Below, one piece after another: positions 16,835 to 25,417 of a stretch of DNA of 64,000 bases (its first letter is position 1; the number at the start of each line of letters is the position of its first letter). A program made the position numbers and the translations under genes. This DNA comes from Candidatus Bathyarchaeota archaeon (GTDB lineage: Archaea > Thermoproteota > Bathyarchaeia > Bathyarchaeales > Bathycorpusculaceae), in the NCBI GenBank assembly GCA_022865885.1, contig JALHSQ010000127.1:124001-188000 (forward strand), given 5' to 3'. The notes below the pieces were generated by a model. The model made no database searches, had not been told where the DNA came from, and saw only the letters and a list, made by a program, of their open reading frames with translations.

Positions 16835-18277
16835 ATGATGCGCGACAAGCTTGTTTCTTATTCGATCGATTTCGAGATTCCCAGTAGCTACATGGGGAAT
16901 CTGTTGGACTTCATTTACCAAAAATACCTTCTGCCTCAAGAAAAAGGATTTGCCGACATTTCAAGGACCAATACTGACGGCTATCCTTCCCTAGCTTTCA
17001 CTGTCTTAGACAAGTCTAGAGTTCAAAGCCTCGCAGTGGTCGTCAAAGGTGGCAAGCCGATTGAGCTAAGCATCAAACTTCTTAACGAAGCGGTTCCAGA
17101 AGAAGCGATTACTCAAGTCAGACAAGATATTCTGATTGCCGTGGAATTGTTTGAAGAAAAGGTCAGGGAAAATACTTTGTTCTTCGCTTGGAGAGAGGGC
17201 GAAGAAATAGTGCCAGAAGAGATTTCTGGCAAAGAGAAGAAGTCGATAAATCGCATGCTTCTTGAAACCCAAGTTCTTCTATTCATAGTGTTCATTTCAC
17301 TTGGTTTGTTCTTGTTCCCGATCATGGGGATGTACGCCCCTCTTGTGCTTATGGCTATCCAATTTGTCATAGTTCTTTATTCGAACAAGCTTATCGAGAG
17401 GACAGCGGATTGGCGCATAACTGAGGATAACCCAACCATACACCTGCTAGAATACGACTTGCCATTTGAAGAACGTGAGCACTTCAAAGAGAGCTATCCA
17501 AGAGAAAGGATTGCGGAAATCAAGAAAGAGGTTTATGAGCAGACGATTGTCAAGAAGGGAGAAGTCGACTGCGAAACGGTACAGCAAGTATTCAAGAAAT
17601 TCGGGCTTGAGTGTGCCCGTGAGAACTTGTCTGCCAAAAAATTGAACGTTTATGAACTGGTGAAAAAAGTCGCCCAGAAGTTCGGGTTTCCGATGCCAAA
17701 AATCGTCGTATCCAATACACTAATCCCAAACGCTGCCGCTTCGGGGCCTAGTCCAAGCCGGGGCGTTGTTTTGATCACGACAGGGCTTCTTGTTCACCTA
17801 AAGGAAGATGAAATCATCAGTGTTCTAGGGCACGAGTTCGGGCACCTGAAGGGTCGCGATCCATTGCTTCTCTTTGGCTTGATGGGTTCAGAATTTCTGC
17901 TAAGGTTCTACGTGCTCTTGCCATTTTTCCCGATTGTCTTTTCCTCATTGTTGCTTTTCCTTGTATATTTCTGGGCGATTATGACGTTGTTGTACTTCAT
18001 AGCGAAATTCTTTGAAGCGAGAGCAGACCTGTTATCAGCCATTGTGATCGGGCAACCGCAAGTCTTGGCCAAAGCCTTGGAAGAAATAGGCTTCAAGAGA
18101 CTGCTTTCTGAGCGATTGCCCTCTTACCGTATCCAAGAATGGTTGAGTTTTGATCCCCACCCTCCCATTTACTTTAGAGTTAATAGGTTGAGGAAAATTG
18201 AGAGTGAGGTTAGGATAAAGCACCCATTGTTTCAATCAGCAAAGGATGTTTCAAAAGGGTTCATAGATAGCATGTGA
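16835..18277 (+). CDS. M48 family metalloprotease (HtpX-like) with N-terminal extension
   Basis: 480 residues. The zinc site HEFGH is in VLGHEFGHLKGRDP, and the third ligand Glu is expected in FFEARADLLSA. Hydrophobic pairs around residues 147-170 and 172-190 anchor it in the membrane; two more hydrophobic segments lie between HEFGH and FFEARAD. The first 140 residues are an extra soluble domain (SYSIDFEIPSSYMGNLLDFIYQKYLLPQ) not found in plain HtpX. Family role: membrane-protein quality control. Two Met codons in tandem begin the gene after CTAGAGG. An N-terminal substrate-recognition domain is likely but not shown. Confidence 0.88.
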   Translation: MMRDKLVSYSIDFEIPSSYMGNLLDFIYQKYLLPQEKGFADISRTNTDGYPSLAFTVLDKSRVQSLAVVVKGGKPIELSIKLLNEAVPEEAITQVRQDILIAVELFEEKVRENTLFFAWREGEEIVPEEISGKEKKSINRMLLETQVLLFIVFISLGLFLFPIMGMYAPLVLMAIQFVIVLYSNKLIERTADWRITEDNPTIHLLEYDLPFEEREHFKESYPRERIAEIKKEVYEQTIVKKGEVDCETVQQVFKKFGLECARENLSAKKLNVYELVKKVAQKFGFPMPKIVVSNTLIPNAAASGPSPSRGVVLITTGLLVHLKEDEIISVLGHEFGHLKGRDPLLLFGLMGSEFLLRFYVLLPFFPIVFSSLLLFLVYFWAIMTLLYFIAKFFEARADLLSAIVIGQPQVLAKALEEIGFKRLLSERLPSYRIQEWLSFDPHPPIYFRVNRLRKIESEVRIKHPLFQSAKDVSKGFIDSM

Positions 18278-18378
18278 ATTGAGCCTACAAAACGCTGGAA
18301 TCCACTGCGACTCCCAGTAGTTGTCATGTGGGTTGCCAATTTGAATCCTAGCAGAAGGCATTTCGCTCTTTTCAGATC

Positions 18379-18930
18379 TCAAACTAGTTTGTTCAAAATA
18401 TCCATTTCTATGTTGTCTTCCCCTATCTTGAACGTTTCAGGCTCCTCTTTCTTCAATATTCCCTGCAGGGCCTTCTTGTCGAGTCCGCTCACTAGTCTCA
18501 GGATTTCTTTCTTGGCTGACTTGAGATGGTCCCTGAGGAGTTTCTTGTTCTCGTATACGATTCCTACCAACGGGCATATCTTTTCCATTTTTATGTGCCA
18601 CTCAATCTTACCGGTTTTTTTGTTTATGTCAAAGGTTATCGGACCTGCTACGCACGTCTCTGGTTTCACATCGTGAATCAAGCATTTCCTAGTCTGTTTA
18701 TCGTGAAATACACAGTACTTGTCTGAATCTATTCGGGGAAAGACGTATTCTGTTTCTGCAAACGGGTTCTCAATGAAAATACCCTTTCTCGCCAAATAGG
18801 TCTCCACGATTTTTCTTCGCTCAAGAGTTATTGGCGGCGTCGTGTCGTTGCAGCAGCTGAAGCTAGTCTTGCATTTGGTGCAAACATCAAAGAAGTTGCT
18901 TTGTCTCTTGTGTTCCTTCTTGTCAGACAT
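18379..18930 (-). CDS. YkgJ-type cysteine-cluster metal-binding protein
   Basis: 183 residues from the ATG at 18930; an upstream Met at 19005 would overlap the preceding gene. The family pattern is present: CTKCKTSFSCCND near the N-terminus, PRIDSDKYCVFHDKQTRKC and IHDVKPETCVAGP, giving eight cysteines of the CxxCxxxCC...C...C...C type thought to bind zinc or iron. The stretch ITLERRKIVETYLARKG is typical of the YkgJ linker. It lies 22 bases after the GCS2 ligase gene and is probably co-transcribed with it. Possible role: metal carrier or modification factor for that locus; this is inference. Confidence 0.82.
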   Translation of the reverse strand: MSDKKEHKRQSNFFDVCTKCKTSFSCCNDTTPPITLERRKIVETYLARKGIFIENPFAETEYVFPRIDSDKYCVFHDKQTRKCLIHDVKPETCVAGPITFDINKKTGKIEWHIKMEKICPLVGIVYENKKLLRDHLKSAKKEILRLVSGLDKKALQGILKKEEPETFKIGEDNIEMDILNKLV

Positions 18931-18952
18931 GACTTGCTTCTTCCCTATTCTG

Positions 18953-20161
18953 CTAGACGTAGGGTTGGTTGTCCATAAGGCTTTTTGCAAGCTTCGCGTA
19001 GACACTGATTATAGCTTCCACAAAATCCGTTCTTTGAGCCTTACTTTGTACTCTCTTGCGAATTATCTCTGAAAGGTTCCCATGGTCTATCCTCTTCTGT
19101 ATTACCAGCATGTATTTTTTCTCTGTTTCAGTGGCGTTTTCCATAGCTGTTCGAAGGAAATATCTGCAGACTTGGCGTGCAGTCTTTCCGCGTGGGTGCT
19201 GAACCTTCGCTTCTAGTCCGTCAGCCACAGTCGAGTTGTAGTTCTTCACTAGAGTAGCATGCGGCAAGGCTTCATCGTTTTTCTTTGCCAATCCTCTCAA
19301 TAGTGCCCGAATGAAACAGCTTAAGGCAACGTCTGACTTGACACATTCTTGTTCGTCCATCACCCTTATCTCCAGAGCTCTCCTGTCAAATCTAAAAATC
19401 ACACCACGCGAGTTAACCCATTCCTTACCTAGAATGAGTTGGTCCGCTCCTGCAGCAGCCAAATCTGAAGAATACTTCCCTATAACCTCCTTTACGTATT
19501 CGCCGAAGGACGACACGTATTCTGGAACTACGTCTCCGGTTACAGATGGAACCTCTTTCTGGTTCTGCATGTAGAAACTCAATCTATTGTCTGCGAATCC
19601 TCCGAATTTGCCCTCGCAAAGAGGTGAGGAGGCAGTAATAGCTGGTAGATAGGCGCAAACATTCGCAAGCGTGTTGTGAAGTAGGATGCCGCTTTCTTGG
19701 TTCGAATATGGGAGGTTCAATTGGAAACTCTGAATATTCAGCCATCCCTGTCGTTTCAGGTTGAAAATCTTGCCGTATGCTTCGTAGATCTGTCTGTGGC
19801 GGTGAGGCCAAATGGCTGTCTCCTCAAGTCTTAGCAGAGGATGCATGCCTGTTCCCAGAAGATTCGCATGATATTTTCGTTGCAGGAATTCTTGCATGTT
19901 TGAAATGGCTTCTTGCATTGTCTCCTCGAAATCTGAGGGTGATCTGAATGGTGTAATTGGTCTGATTTCCATTACGTGCAATTGGAGTTCCTTTCCAAAG
20001 GCAAAGCGTGATTGCTCCACTGAGTTGACGACACGGCCATGAAGATCCTTCATTATCTTGTCGACTATGGGTAACGCTTTCAGTTCTGCATTAACTATGG
20101 AAAACTCGTGTTCTGGACCTAGAACTTCGAGGGTCTTATACGTGCAGGTTCCTCTGGTCAG
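18953..20161 (-). CDS. GCS2-type carboxylate-amine ligase (glutamate-cysteine ligase family)
   Basis: About 402 residues. The first ATG (20053) is too late: in frame upstream the DNA still encodes YKTLEVLGPEHEFSIVNAEL, the conserved GxEhE(F) substrate/metal strand of the glutamate-cysteine ligase fold. No ATG, GTG or TTG exists in frame between there and the promoter; a CTG at 20159-20161 is the most plausible start. Further family marks: SRFAFGKELQLHVMEIRP, HPLLRLEETAIWPHRH and FQLNLPYSNQ, and RFDRRALEIRVMDEQEC near the C-terminus. Such ligases join an amine to a glutamyl-type carboxylate using ATP. It is divergent from an RLAN/ATP-grasp pair, suggesting a two-ligase pathway to a small peptide or modified protein; the product is unknown. 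Confidence 0.85.
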   Translation of the reverse strand: MTRGTCTYKTLEVLGPEHEFSIVNAELKALPIVDKIMKDLHGRVVNSVEQSRFAFGKELQLHVMEIRPITPFRSPSDFEETMQEAISNMQEFLQRKYHANLLGTGMHPLLRLEETAIWPHRHRQIYEAYGKIFNLKRQGWLNIQSFQLNLPYSNQESGILLHNTLANVCAYLPAITASSPLCEGKFGGFADNRLSFYMQNQKEVPSVTGDVVPEYVSSFGEYVKEVIGKYSSDLAAAGADQLILGKEWVNSRGVIFRFDRRALEIRVMDEQECVKSDVALSCFIRALLRGLAKKNDEALPHATLVKNYNSTVADGLEAKVQHPRGKTARQVCRYFLRTAMENATETEKKYMLVIQKRIDHGNLSEIIRKRVQSKAQRTDFVEAIISVYAKLAKSLMDNQPYV

Positions 20162-20200
20162 AGTTGTTGCTTGAAGATCGAATATAAACGTGCAGTTAAT

Positions 20201-20209
20201 CTTAAATAC
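20201..20209. promoter_or_regulatory. Shared symmetric TATA region of the ligase locus
   Basis: CTTAAATAC on the plus strand reads GTATTTAAG on the minus. It is about 40 bases before the minus-strand GCS2 start and about 44 bases before the plus-strand GTG at 20253, so one box may serve both directions. Confidence 0.5.
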
Positions 20210-20252
20210 GGCGGCATTAATACCGTGTTTTCAATCACTTGGTGTCACATGG

Positions 20253-20945
20253 GTGCTGGTTGTCTCAAACATCAATCTGACGAAGAACCTGTCTGTAATG
20301 AAACCGGCGACGTTCCTGGAATCCTCAATTAAAGATTTTGTTCTCAATCTTAACAACGATTATCGTTATCTCAAGACGGGATACTACGTTTCGATGCATG
20401 CCGAAGTTCTAGGCAATTCGGTGATCCCTACAAGCAAGAACATAATTGACGCAAACAGGACTCCGATTCTGCTGCTCAAAGCTTCCAAAGCTGGAATTCC
20501 AACGTTGCCCTACATAGTTACGGATTCAGTGAAAAAGGTAATGACCGAGTTTGACTTTCCAGTCGTTGTCTTCGCCGTCAATCCGTTCACCTATGACGGA
20601 TTCCAGACCGCAAAAAACAAAAGCGCACTTTACAGAGCTGTCAAAAGTCTAGGTATGCACTACAAGTTCGCAGTCTGCGCCCAGCCTCTGAAGGGTAAGA
20701 TGATCTCGTTCAAATCGATCTTCGGAAAATGTGAACAGGAACAAAATCTGAGAGAAATTTCTGAGAAAGTTTATGAGGTTTTCAGAATTCCACTCTGCAA
20801 GCTGCACACTCAAAGTGTTGGGAAAGAGGCTTTTCTGTGCGGGCTCCAACCCTTGAGAAAGGATGAGGTTCTTCCATGCGACCTGAAAAGGATCTCTGAG
20901 CAAGTTTCTCAGATTTCAGATGTGGGTGACCACTTAGTTGGCTAG
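20253..20945 (+). CDS. RimK-like ATP-grasp N-terminal (RLAN) protein
   Basis: About 230 residues from the GTG at 20253, preceded by TTGGTG and placed correctly after the shared TATA box; the open frame continues back to 20190. It begins VLVVSNINLTKNLSV and contains YRYLKTGYYVSMHAEVLGN, VIPTSKNIIDANRT, which is the RLAN pattern (Y-x-(S/T)xGYYVSLLAEARGH, then IPS-x-xTI). RLAN domains normally precede RimK-type ATP-grasp ligases, sometimes in one chain; here the ligase is the next gene, overlapping by eight bases. Cys residues in the last third (CAQPLKG, CEQEQN, CKLHT, CGLQP) are unusual and could bind metal. Substrate unknown. Confidence 0.75.
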   Translation: MLVVSNINLTKNLSVMKPATFLESSIKDFVLNLNNDYRYLKTGYYVSMHAEVLGNSVIPTSKNIIDANRTPILLLKASKAGIPTLPYIVTDSVKKVMTEFDFPVVVFAVNPFTYDGFQTAKNKSALYRAVKSLGMHYKFAVCAQPLKGKMISFKSIFGKCEQEQNLREISEKVYEVFRIPLCKLHTQSVGKEAFLCGLQPLRKDEVLPCDLKRISEQVSQISDVGDHLVG

Positions 20946-21816
20946 AATCGCCTGCTTTGTTGAAAAATACAATTTCTCTGATTCACGAGAGGAGAAAGCT
21001 CTTCAGAACTTCAAGCAGACAGCGGAGAAGCTTGGCCACGAGTTCAACTTTATGTTTAGGGATGATGTCTCAGTGATTTCTAAGCATGATGCGGTATTTA
21101 TCAGAGCTACTACTGACCCGTTGTTTACGGCATACGTGGTCTCTAGAACCGCCTCAGAACTTGGTTTAAGAGTGATTGACGATCCTCAATCGATACAGAT
21201 TTGCGGAAACAAGATTCACCAGTATGCGCTTTTCAAAGAGCACAACGTTCCTCATATTCCCACTGTTTTCATCAACAAGGATGATTTTCATCATAAGCGA
21301 CTCTTGGAGATTTTTGAGGAGTTTGGTAAGCCCGTGGTAGTGAAGGCGCCATACACAAGCTTTTCGAGATACGTGGAAAAAGTTGCGTGCGAAACGAGCT
21401 TTCGCGAAGTCGCCAAAAGGTTCTTCAGAAGATCCGATGTTCTGGCAGTGCAGAAATTCATGCCTACCGCCTTCGATTGGAGAGTTGGTGTACTAAACCG
21501 TGAAATCTTGTATGTCTGTAAGTATATGATTCCGAAAGGTCGATGGAAACACGGCGCTAAACTGAGGGGCAAGCCCACATTTATCTGGGGTAGAACCGTC
21601 TCGTTGAAGAGGGAAAATGCCCCCATAGCACTGAAGGAGTTAGCGTTAAAAGCATGTAATGTGGTTGGAGACGGACTCTATGGCGTGGACATCAAAGAAG
21701 CCAACGGCAACTACGTAGTAGTGGAAGTAAACGATAATCCCAGCATATACGCGGGCTATGAGGATTTGAGAAGCAAGGACTTGTATGGAAAGATCATAAC
21801 ATACCTGGCAGACTAG
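20938..21816 (+). CDS. RimK-like ATP-grasp ligase
   Basis: 292 residues from a TTG that overlaps the RLAN gene by eight bases. The ATP-grasp fold is visible: a pre-ATP-grasp start (MARIACFVEKYNFSD), IRATTDPLFTAYVVSRTA, the DDPQSIQICGNKIHQYALFKEH entry, the lysine strand VVVKAPYTSFSRYV, and the metal-binding tail YGVDIKEANGNYVVVEVNDNP. RimK-type ligases add amino acids to carboxyl groups of proteins, peptides or cofactors through an acyl-phosphate. With the RLAN protein and the GCS2 ligase opposite, it points to stepwise amide-bond formation. The MFS gene follows after about 105 bases. Confidence 0.88.
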   Translation: MARIACFVEKYNFSDSREEKALQNFKQTAEKLGHEFNFMFRDDVSVISKHDAVFIRATTDPLFTAYVVSRTASELGLRVIDDPQSIQICGNKIHQYALFKEHNVPHIPTVFINKDDFHHKRLLEIFEEFGKPVVVKAPYTSFSRYVEKVACETSFREVAKRFFRRSDVLAVQKFMPTAFDWRVGVLNREILYVCKYMIPKGRWKHGAKLRGKPTFIWGRTVSLKRENAPIALKELALKACNVVGDGLYGVDIKEANGNYVVVEVNDNPSIYAGYEDLRSKDLYGKIITYLAD

Positions 21817-21922
21817 CCTTTTCCGGCAGTCGGACACATTCGAGAGGCTTGTTTCCTCGTGGAATACGCGAGCAAAGACAGTTAAGCCTTATATCGGCAA
21901 TCGTTCATGTTTCTCGGAAAAC

Positions 21923-23179
21923 GTGAAGTTCATGGGGATAAAGGATTTTCTCAAACGGGAATTCTCCTTCATCTCAGGCAACTATCGGATTCTCATCATA
22001 AGCTGGATCATAATGGACATTGCCATGGAAACCCCAGTGCCAAACTATCAATACTATATTCAGGCACTTGGCGGGAAAGATTTTCCTTTAGCTCTGGGGA
22101 TAATAGGTCTCGCTAATTTTCTTGCCATGGCCGCCGTAGCATTTCCCGGGGGTTACCTCGCTGACAAATACGGAAGACGTTGGCTAATAACGACCATGAC
22201 TTTCGGAATGGCCTTTTCCTACCTATTCTTCGCGTTAGCACCCAGTTGGCACTTCATCCTGATAGGAACTACAATACAAGGTCTCTGTCTGATATACCAG
22301 CCCGCTCTTTTCGCCATGGTTCAGGATTCGCTTCCCCCAGAACGTAGAGGAGTCGGCTCTTCTCTGATTCAAATGATTCATGGAACATTCAATACGCCTG
22401 GCCCGATTATTGGCGGAATTCTTCTGTTACAGTTCGGGCTGATTCTCAGTATGAGGATAATCTACTTTTTCGTACTGACTCTCTTTCTGATCGCTGCAAT
22501 ATGGCGACTCAGACTAAAAGAAACTATTAAGAACGCAGAACCCATTCGTTTCAGATATTTCTTCTCTTCATACCCTCAAGCCATCCGAGAATGCTGCATT
22601 AATGTGTGGAGAACTGTGCCCCGCTCAGTGTTGTGGTTGCTCTCAGTTCAGATCATATTCATGTTCGCAAATGCGGAAATCAACGTGATTAACGCTATTT
22701 ATGCAACGTATCAGCTTGGAATCTCCCAAGAGTTGTGGTGGCTGACTTTTATCCCGCTCTTGGTGACGATGATGGTTGCCTCTTACCCGATTGGAAAGAT
22801 CATCGATCGGATTGGTCCGAGAACCCCGCTCTTGCTTGGGCCAGTTCTATTTGCCACATCCTCTTTGCTTTTCGTTCAAGGCAACTTCTTCACTATTCTG
22901 GTTTCGATGTGCCTTAACGGGCTAGTTTTCTTGCTTGTCATGTCTTCAGCCATGACTCTGACTGCGGGTCTTGTGGAGCCTGAAAACAGAGGTAAGGTTA
23001 GAGGGTTCCTCAGCTTCGTAGGCTACATTTTCACTGGTCTAGGTATGTTGCTTGGCAACTTTTTCTATAACCTGATTCCTCAGCTTCCATTCTACATTAC
23101 CATTGGATTAGCGCTTCCAATGATTATCATAATCGTCTTTCGCATACGTGAAGCCAAAGAAGGAGCAAGCGTCAGGTAA
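21923..23179 (+). CDS. MFS transporter
   Basis: 418 residues with about twelve hydrophobic helices. It begins at a GTG (21923), with an ATG three codons later. The MFS loop 2-3 signature GGYLADKYGRRW is at residues about 75-86, and a related one, PIGKIIDRIGPRTP, appears in the second half. A TATA-like CTTATATC lies about 30 bases upstream, so the transcript is probably leaderless. Its position right after the ATP-grasp gene makes it a candidate exporter or importer for the ligase locus; family membership alone does not show direction or substrate. A truncated relative of its N-terminus is found at 34591-34857. Confidence 0.9.
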   Translation: MKFMGIKDFLKREFSFISGNYRILIISWIIMDIAMETPVPNYQYYIQALGGKDFPLALGIIGLANFLAMAAVAFPGGYLADKYGRRWLITTMTFGMAFSYLFFALAPSWHFILIGTTIQGLCLIYQPALFAMVQDSLPPERRGVGSSLIQMIHGTFNTPGPIIGGILLLQFGLILSMRIIYFFVLTLFLIAAIWRLRLKETIKNAEPIRFRYFFSSYPQAIRECCINVWRTVPRSVLWLLSVQIIFMFANAEINVINAIYATYQLGISQELWWLTFIPLLVTMMVASYPIGKIIDRIGPRTPLLLGPVLFATSSLLFVQGNFFTILVSMCLNGLVFLLVMSSAMTLTAGLVEPENRGKVRGFLSFVGYIFTGLGMLLGNFFYNLIPQLPFYITIGLALPMIIIIVFRIREAKEGASVR

Positions 23180-23265
23180 CCTATTTCCTGATGAGAAGGC
23201 GAGTTTCGACACCTATTTATTTCGACGTCAACACTCCTTTGTGATCAAGGAAGAAGGGGCATAGC

Positions 23266-24204
23266 ATGTTGAAAGATGCTGTTGAAGATTATGATCTCTC
23301 TAAGGACATGTCTGTTGATGAACTTGTCATGCAAATGGAGAAAGCTTGGGGCTTCACCGCCGGGAAACTGGCGGTAGGCGTCAGAATTCTAGAGCGCATG
23401 AATAGAGAACCTGCGTGTGTGAAATTTCTTTCATTTACAGGTAACCTTGTGGCAACAGGGGCTAGAGGAGCCCTGAGGGAGCTTGTGAAGCGAAAGCTCG
23501 TTGATGTTATTGTTACAACTTGCGGAACAATGGATCATGACATTGCCAGAAGCTGGAAGAAATACTACAGAGGATCATTTGTCATGAACGACAGTAAGCT
23601 TCGCGAAGAAGGAGTAAACCGGCTTGGAAATGTTCTGGTTCCAAATGACAGTTACGGCATGATAATTGAGAAGAAGATGCAAACGTTGTTGGACAGTTTA
23701 TGGCGCAAAGGTGTGAGGGAAGTTTCAAGTAGTCAGCTTTCTAGAGCAATCGGGACCCACATATGCAATGAGAGTTCCATACTCTATTGGGCGGCCAAAA
23801 ACGATATACCTGTCTACGTGCCTGGCATAACAGATGGTGCTGTTGGTTATCAGATCTGGCTATTTTCGCAAGATCATGATTTCAAGCTTAATCTTCTCAA
23901 AGATTCTGGAGAGCTCAATGAGATTGTTTTCGCAGCGAAAAAGACTGGTGCATTGCTCGTTGGCGGCGGCATATCAAAGCATCATACGTTATGGTGGAAT
24001 CAGTTCCGAGATGGGCTGAACTACGTCGTATACATCAGTACTGCAGACGAATGGGATGGAAGCCTCTCAGGTGCTAGACCAAGAGAAGCAGTTTCGTGGG
24101 GCAAGATAAACGAAAAAGCAAGCAGAATAATGGTTGAGGGCGATGCCTCTCTGATCCTGCCGATAATGGTGAGCTCACTGATTAAGAGAGTGGGGAAGGC
24201 CTAA
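23266..24204 (+). CDS. dys: Deoxyhypusine synthase
   Basis: 312 residues. Transfers the aminobutyl group of spermidine to a lysine of archaeal initiation factor 5A using NAD. Key stretches: SFTGNLVATGARGALRELV, VTTCGTMDHDIAR, GTHICNESSILYWAAKN, and the active-site loop GGGISKHH with the catalytic lysine, followed by the NAD-binding STADEWDGSLSGARPREAVSWGKI. Length and order match true archaeal DHS. A ribosome site GAAGAAGGGG precedes the ATG. The 3' end overlaps by four bases that of a convergent paralog. Confidence 0.92.
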   Translation: MLKDAVEDYDLSKDMSVDELVMQMEKAWGFTAGKLAVGVRILERMNREPACVKFLSFTGNLVATGARGALRELVKRKLVDVIVTTCGTMDHDIARSWKKYYRGSFVMNDSKLREEGVNRLGNVLVPNDSYGMIIEKKMQTLLDSLWRKGVREVSSSQLSRAIGTHICNESSILYWAAKNDIPVYVPGITDGAVGYQIWLFSQDHDFKLNLLKDSGELNEIVFAAKKTGALLVGGGISKHHTLWWNQFRDGLNYVVYISTADEWDGSLSGARPREAVSWGKINEKASRIMVEGDASLILPIMVSSLIKRVGKA

Positions 24205-25262
24205 GATAGTTCTTTGAAAAGCCACGATAGGTCTGGTGCTTTGCGCTTAGTCTTTACTCTCTCGTTGAGCGCGTGTGTTATCAAAGGTAGCGCTATTGTC
24301 GCATCGCAGTAGCATACTGCTCTTTTGCCCTTTATGTCGATTTTTCCCCAGCTTATCGCCTCTTCTAACGTGCAACCTGATAGACCACCCCATTGTGGTG
24401 AATCTGTCGTAATCTGGATTGCATACCGATGTGGATAGTAGTACTCTTTTATGCCTTTTCGAAGGTGGCCTTCTCTTCCCGGGACTCCTTCATCCATAGT
24501 TCTAGGTGAAACTGATATTGCTAGGAGTTGTGTGAAGTCTTTTGGCACGCCGCCGCCAATGTAGACCACGCCAACTTCTTTTGTTCTCTCGCCGATACCG
24601 ACGAATTGATCGAATTCCTTCACGCTGTCCAGCATAATCGGGTGTCCGTTGTTCTTGGCCATCAGAAAGGTTTCGCCGTAGGCGCTATCGGCGATTGCGG
24701 GGCAAAAGATTGGAACGTTGCTGGCAGCTGCTACGGCCACGATGCTGTTGATTTTCTTCTTGTTCAAGTATTTTCCGAAGAGGTGAAGAAGCTCGGCGGA
24801 AGTGTATGGGTACTCTTTTTTCACGGTCATCAGAAAGTCAGTTATAAGCACCTCCATCTCTCTGTAGTCTGTCTCTTTTCCGTAAACGTCATAGTACCTG
24901 TTTATGTCTGCTTCCAGCAGTTCTTGATCGTTGACTTGGTGTGCGCCTTGCCAATAGCCAAAACCCATTGCGTCGACGATGTCTTCAGAAATGTTTGCTC
25001 CGGTTGAGACAAGTACATCTATGTAGCGGTTCTCAATAAGCCAATTAATCATTTTCCATTGTCCGGCGGTGCTCATTGAGCCTGAGAAACCCATGATGAT
25101 GGCTAAGTCCTTCTCCTTAAGCATGGCTTCCCAAACTTCGACAGCTTCACCTAGTTTTCTGCCCTGATAAGCTGTTTTACTCATTTCACTCAATAACTGA
25201 GAAATGCTTTTTTCCTTAACTTCTATGGCTTCGAGCTTTCTGTTGAAATGTGAATCTGCCAT
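24201..25262 (-). CDS. Deoxyhypusine synthase-like protein (second paralog)
   Basis: 353 residues of the DHS fold, but a different subgroup from the neighbouring gene. It keeps IMGFSGSMSTAGQWKMINWL, LVSTGANISEDIVDAMGFG, GGGVPKDFTQ with a lysine at the catalytic position, and TTDSPQWGGLSGCTLEEAISWGKI. The HH after the active lysine in true DHS is replaced by DF, and the loop carries an insert of about 30 residues (SPRTMDEGVPGREGHLRKG). Related DHS-like enzymes make homospermidine-type polyamines or work with other amine acceptors. I infer a polyamine or agmatine-related role, not eIF5A modification. Convergent with the true DHS, which is unusual. Confidence 0.85.
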   Translation of the reverse strand: MADSHFNRKLEAIEVKEKSISQLLSEMSKTAYQGRKLGEAVEVWEAMLKEKDLAIIMGFSGSMSTAGQWKMINWLIENRYIDVLVSTGANISEDIVDAMGFGYWQGAHQVNDQELLEADINRYYDVYGKETDYREMEVLITDFLMTVKKEYPYTSAELLHLFGKYLNKKKINSIVAVAAASNVPIFCPAIADSAYGETFLMAKNNGHPIMLDSVKEFDQFVGIGERTKEVGVVYIGGGVPKDFTQLLAISVSPRTMDEGVPGREGHLRKGIKEYYYPHRYAIQITTDSPQWGGLSGCTLEEAISWGKIDIKGKRAVCYCDATIALPLITHALNERVKTKRKAPDLSWLFKELS

Positions 25263-25417
25263 TTTTGGCGCCTCCCGTCTCGTTTAGATTCATAGTGCAG
25301 TATAAGCGTTTTGTCGGCAGTGGTTCGAACCTTGAAGGACCAAAACATGGATATGTGTACGCGTCATCACTTGAAATATAGGCTAACTGGCTCAAGTCTC
25401 GAGGTTGCAGCCGTACA

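Noticed and set aside
16600-16848. 82-codon minus-strand frame between lysS and the M48 gene
   Set aside because: No promoter or domain and overlaps the M48 start.
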